Assembly: GCF_040822115.1 (NCBI RefSeq)
Contig: NZ_CP162004.1
Location: 496,001-560,000 of the forward strand
Direction of reading: 5' to 3'
Length of the DNA stretch: 64,000 nucleotides
From: Flavobacterium sp. WC2421
GTDB taxonomy: Bacteria; Bacteroidota; Bacteroidia; Flavobacteriales; Flavobacteriaceae
Each line of letters begins with the position of its first letter. The first letter of the stretch is position 1. Made by a program: the position numbers and the translations under genes. This document shows, piece by piece, positions 61,386 to 64,000 of the stretch. Under the pieces are notes generated by a model, which was not told where the DNA came from, did not search any database, and saw only the letters and a program-made list of their open reading frames with translations.

Positions 61386-62366
61386 TTGATTACAACTGAC
61401 ACTATATTTGCAATTTCTGGTCAAAAGCAATTTGAAAAAATAGCTTTAAAAGTATTCCGTTTTCAATATGAGAATAACTTGGTCTATAAAGAATTTTGTA
61501 ACTTATTGAATGTTGAAGTTTCAAAAGTAAAATCAATACAACAAATTCCATTTTTACCTATTCAATTTTTCAAAAGCCACCAAGTTCTCTCCAACACAAA
61601 TGCTATTGAAGAAACATTTACAAGTAGTGGTACCACAGGAATGATCACTAGTAAGCATTTAGTGACAGATGCTTCAGTATATGAAGAAAGTTATCGAAAA
61701 GCGTTTTCGGAATTTTATGGAAACATTGAAGACTATGTTGTCTTAGCTCTATTACCTTCTTACCTAGAAAGAGAAGGCTCTTCATTGATTTATATGGTCG
61801 AAGATTTAATTCAATTATCAAAACATCCTGAAAGCGGTTTTTACCTTCATAATCATGATGAATTAATCCAGAACCTCATCACATTAGATCAATCAGGTCA
61901 AAATGTCATCTTGATTGGTGTTACCTATGCATTATTAGACTTAATAGAAAAACAGTCCTTTCAATTACAGAATACGATTATCATGGAAACGGGCGGGATG
62001 AAAGGGAAACGCAAAGAAATGATTCGCGAGGAACTTCATGAACAACTGTGCAATGGTTTTGGAGTACCTGCAATCCATTCTGAATATGGTATGACTGAAT
62101 TACTCTCTCAAGCTTATTCGTTGGGTAACGGAGTCTTTGAATGCCCTTCTTGGATGCAAATCCACATTCGTGATACCGAAGATGCTTTGACTTATATTGA
62201 AAACGGAAAAACTGGCGGAATCAACGTCATTGATTTGGCTAACATTAATTCCTGTTCCTTTATTGCCACACAAGATTTAGGCAAAAAAAATCCCAACAAC
62301 TCTTTCGAGGTATTGGGACGTTTTGATAATTCGGATATTCGAGGTTGTAATTTAATGGTTTTGTAA
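61386..62366 (+). CDS. LuxE/PaaK-like acyl-protein synthetase (AMP-forming)
   Basis: The 326-residue protein has the AMP-binding loop TFTSSGTTG (about residues 77-85) and a later segment, NGFGVPAIHSEYGMTELLSQAYS, that matches the adenylate-forming fold of LuxE-type acyl-protein synthetases. The final domain with QDLG and LGRFDNSDIRGCNLM resembles the hinge and lysine-bearing end of the family. Such enzymes activate a carboxylic acid with ATP. No luxC/D-type reductase genes are nearby, so bioluminescence is not implied. In flavobacteria it may activate a fatty or aromatic acid. The start is TTG at 61386, because the next in-frame ATG comes after the AMP loop. Confidence 0.75.
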   Translation: MITTDTIFAISGQKQFEKIALKVFRFQYENNLVYKEFCNLLNVEVSKVKSIQQIPFLPIQFFKSHQVLSNTNAIEETFTSSGTTGMITSKHLVTDASVYEESYRKAFSEFYGNIEDYVVLALLPSYLEREGSSLIYMVEDLIQLSKHPESGFYLHNHDELIQNLITLDQSGQNVILIGVTYALLDLIEKQSFQLQNTIIMETGGMKGKRKEMIREELHEQLCNGFGVPAIHSEYGMTELLSQAYSLGNGVFECPSWMQIHIRDTEDALTYIENGKTGGINVIDLANINSCSFIATQDLGKKNPNNSFEVLGRFDNSDIRGCNLMVL

Positions 62367-62383
62367 AAGTTGATGCGGTTATT

Positions 62384-62409
62384 TGTTTAATCGGTTATCC
62401 GAATAAACA
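62384..62409. terminator. Weak inverted repeat between LuxE-like gene and tyrS
   Basis: Arms of 11 bp (TGTTTAATCGG and CCGAATAAACA, one mismatch) lie with a TTAT loop between two convergent genes. There is no T run, so termination is uncertain. Confidence 0.3.
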
Positions 62410-62410
62410 G

Positions 62411-63709
62411 TTAAACAATCCTTACCACAAAATAATTTTTCTTCCCACTTTGCAACAATACAAATTGATTGTTAATTAAATCTTTTGAAGACAAAACAAA
62501 GTCCTCTTTTACTTTTTCTTTATTTACTGAAATTGAATTTGCCGTTAAAGCACGTCTGGCTTCCCCATTCGATTTAAAAAACCCTGTTTTATCATTTAAA
62601 ACAGTGATAATTTCAATTCCAGCTTCCATTTCATTTCTCGCAATTTCAGCTTGAGGAACCCCGTCAAAAACTTCCAAGAAAGTAGCTTCATCTAGTTCCT
62701 TCAAATCATCAGCAGTCGCGTTTCCAAATAAAATAGCCGATGCTTTTATCGCTTTCTCTAGGTCTTCTTGAGAATGAACAAAAACGGTTAACTCTTCAGC
62801 TAATTTGCGTTGTAATACTCTTAAATGAGGCGCTGTTTTATGTTCTTCAATTAAGCTATCGATTGAATCTTTATCTAAAAATGTGAAGATTTTAATATAT
62901 TTCTCCGCATCAACATCAGTCGTGTTCAACCAAAATTGGTAGAATTTATAAACCGAAGTTTTATCAGTAGTCAACCAAACATTTCCACCTTCGGATTTTC
63001 CAAATTTAGAACCGTCTGCTTTAGTAATTAAGGGGCAAGTCATGGCGTATGCTTTAGCTTCCTCCCCTACATTCATACGACGAACTAGCTCCGTTCCAGT
63101 TGTGATATTTCCCCATTGATCAGAACCTCCCATTTGTAACAAACAGTTGTATTCTTTATGTAAATGGTAAAAATCATACCCTTGAATCAATTGATACGTA
63201 AACTCCGTAAATGACATCCCTTCTCCTTCACCAGCTAATCTTTTCTTTACAGAATCCTTAGCCATCATGTAGTTTACCGTAATTCTTTTACCCACATCAC
63301 GAGCAAAATTAATAAAGGATAAATTTTTCATCCAGTCGTAATTATTTACTAAAACTGGAGCATTTATCTCATTCGAATTAAAATCCAAAAACCGTGATAA
63401 AACACTTTTTATACCTTCAACATTATAGTTTAATGTGGCTTCATCTAATAAGTTTCGCTCATCCGATTTTCCTGATGGATCTCCAATCATTCCAGTTGCG
63501 CCTCCTACTAAAGCAATAGGTTTATGTCCAAAGTTTTTTAAATGAACCAAAAGAATTATAGGAACTAAACTCCCAATATGCAATGAATCTGATGTGGGAT
63601 CAAATCCGATGTAAGTCGTAGTCATTTCTTTCAAAAGTTGTTCTTCTGTTCCAGGCATGATATCGTGAACCAATCCACGCCATTGTAATTCGGAAATAAT
63701 ATTTTTCAT
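62411..63709 (-). CDS. tyrS: Tyrosyl-tRNA synthetase
   Basis: The 432-residue enzyme is a class I synthetase with the HIGH-type motif LHIGS (residues 43-47) and the KMSKS-type motif KFGKS (in [15 protein letters not shown]). Tyrosine-pocket segments are YQLIQGYDF and [11 protein letters not shown]-terminal S4-like RNA-binding part (about 365-432) contains [16 protein letters not shown]. It charges tRNA-Tyr. Length and motifs match the bacterial TyrRS of the KFGKS subtype. It is transcribed alone and converges with the LuxE-like gene. Confidence 0.96.
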   Translation of the reverse strand: MKNIISELQWRGLVHDIMPGTEEQLLKEMTTTYIGFDPTSDSLHIGSLVPIILLVHLKNFGHKPIALVGGATGMIGDPSGKSDERNLLDEATLNYNVEGIKSVLSRFLDFNSNEINAPVLVNNYDWMKNLSFINFARDVGKRITVNYMMAKDSVKKRLAGEGEGMSFTEFTYQLIQGYDFYHLHKEYNCLLQMGGSDQWGNITTGTELVRRMNVGEEAKAYAMTCPLITKADGSKFGKSEGGNVWLTTDKTSVYKFYQFWLNTTDVDAEKYIKIFTFLDKDSIDSLIEEHKTAPHLRVLQRKLAEELTVFVHSQEDLEKAIKASAILFGNATADDLKELDEATFLEVFDGVPQAEIARNEMEAGIEIITVLNDKTGFFKSNGEARRALTANSISVNKEKVKEDFVLSSKDLINNQFVLLQSGKKNYFVVRIV

Positions 63710-63729
63710 TTTCTAAAAATCAATTTTCA

Positions 63730-63737
63730 CAAAGATA
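63730..63737 (-). promoter_or_regulatory. Consensus -7 box (TATCTTTG) of tyrS
   Basis: A perfect minus-strand TAnnTTTG match lies 20 bp before the ATG at 63709. A TTG element 24 bp further upstream (63762-63764) may be the -33 box. Confidence 0.55.
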
Positions 63738-63802
63738 GTTTTAATTGCATAATTTGAAAATCAATCGGTCTAAAAATCAAACAATCTATTTATCTTTACA
63801 AA

Positions 63803-64000
63803 ATGGTATTAGTAACAGGAGGAACAGGGTTAGTAGGAGCGCATTTACTGCTGCATTTAATAGAATCTGGAAGCACAGACAATAAAAAAATACGCGCCAC
63901 TTATCGTGAACTAAAAAGCATCCAAAAAACAAAATCTTTATTTGAAAGTTACAATAAAGCCCCTTTATTTGATGCTATCGAATGGATAAAAGCTGATATT
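63803..64000 (+). CDS. NAD(P)-dependent epimerase/dehydratase (SDR family), N-terminal fragment
   Basis: The first 66 residues are visible before the window ends. The protein opens with the extended-SDR Rossmann motif MVLVTGGTGLVGAHLLLHL (TGGTGLVG binds NAD(P)). The later VRATYRE-like segment (IRATYREL) fits the end of the second strand, where cofactor choice is set. The substrate cannot be judged from this part. A near-consensus -7 box (TATCTTTA, 63791-63798) lies just before the ATG, suggesting a very short leader. The gene is divergent from tyrS. Confidence 0.85.
   Translation, partial: MVLVTGGTGLVGAHLLLHLIESGSTDNKKIRATYRELKSIQKTKSLFESYNKAPLFDAIEWIKADI

Overview
The window comes from a Flavobacterium-like member of the Flavobacteriaceae (Bacteroidota). 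The evidence is AT-rich DNA, promoters of the TAnnTTTG (-7) type, several type IX secretion (T9SS) signals (a type B C-terminal domain, a type A C-terminal domain and a PorP/SprF protein), and housekeeping proteins of flavobacterial character. The species cannot be named from the sequence alone. No rRNA, tRNA, CRISPR array, prophage or insertion sequence was seen.

Layout. Positions 1-6.1 kb hold the end of a MarC-family gene, a small membrane protein, a flavoprotein and a PlsC-type acyltransferase on the plus strand. They face a tight minus-strand run: HupE/UreJ-like protein, dCMP deaminase, S41 processing protease, esterase. Positions 5.6-13.3 kb carry a TerB-like protein, fructose-1,6-bisphosphatase, a GNAT acetyltransferase, aspartate kinase, a 1143-residue unknown envelope protein and a Lys/Ala-rich secreted protein ending in a PBCV-type basic adaptor motif.

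Positions 13.4-45.1 kb are one minus-strand operon. Its first gene is 28.9 kb long and encodes a 9617-residue T9SS surface protein. It is followed by a PorP/SprF-like outer-membrane protein and a TPR/PD40/OmpA-type protein. About 91 percent of the giant protein is 90 tandem Ig/cadherin-like repeats in three families (21 + 65 + 4). The DNA repeat array (16976-43141) keeps strict register without a net indel. It shows hybrid junction units, higher-order duplication and a base composition unlike the flanks.

Positions 46.9-61.3 kb look like a phosphate-starvation island: phoU, pstB, pstA, pstC and pstS, two porins, a PhoR-type kinase and a PhoB-type regulator on the minus strand. Divergent from these are a TonB-dependent receptor, a surface lipoprotein and a tiny protein made almost only of a T9SS sorting domain. 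Reading the intergenic DNA, I find a recurring direct repeat (TTAACAT-like heptamers, 11-bp period) upstream of most of these genes. At several it sits 8 bp, or 8+11 bp, from a TAnnTTTG box. This has the architecture of a Pho box adapted to the Bacteroidota promoter and would make the island one regulon that includes the uncharacterised receptor/lipoprotein/CTD module. PstC carries an extra PstS-like segment in its first periplasmic loop. The window ends with a LuxE-like acyl-protein synthetase, tyrosyl-tRNA synthetase and the start of an epimerase gene.
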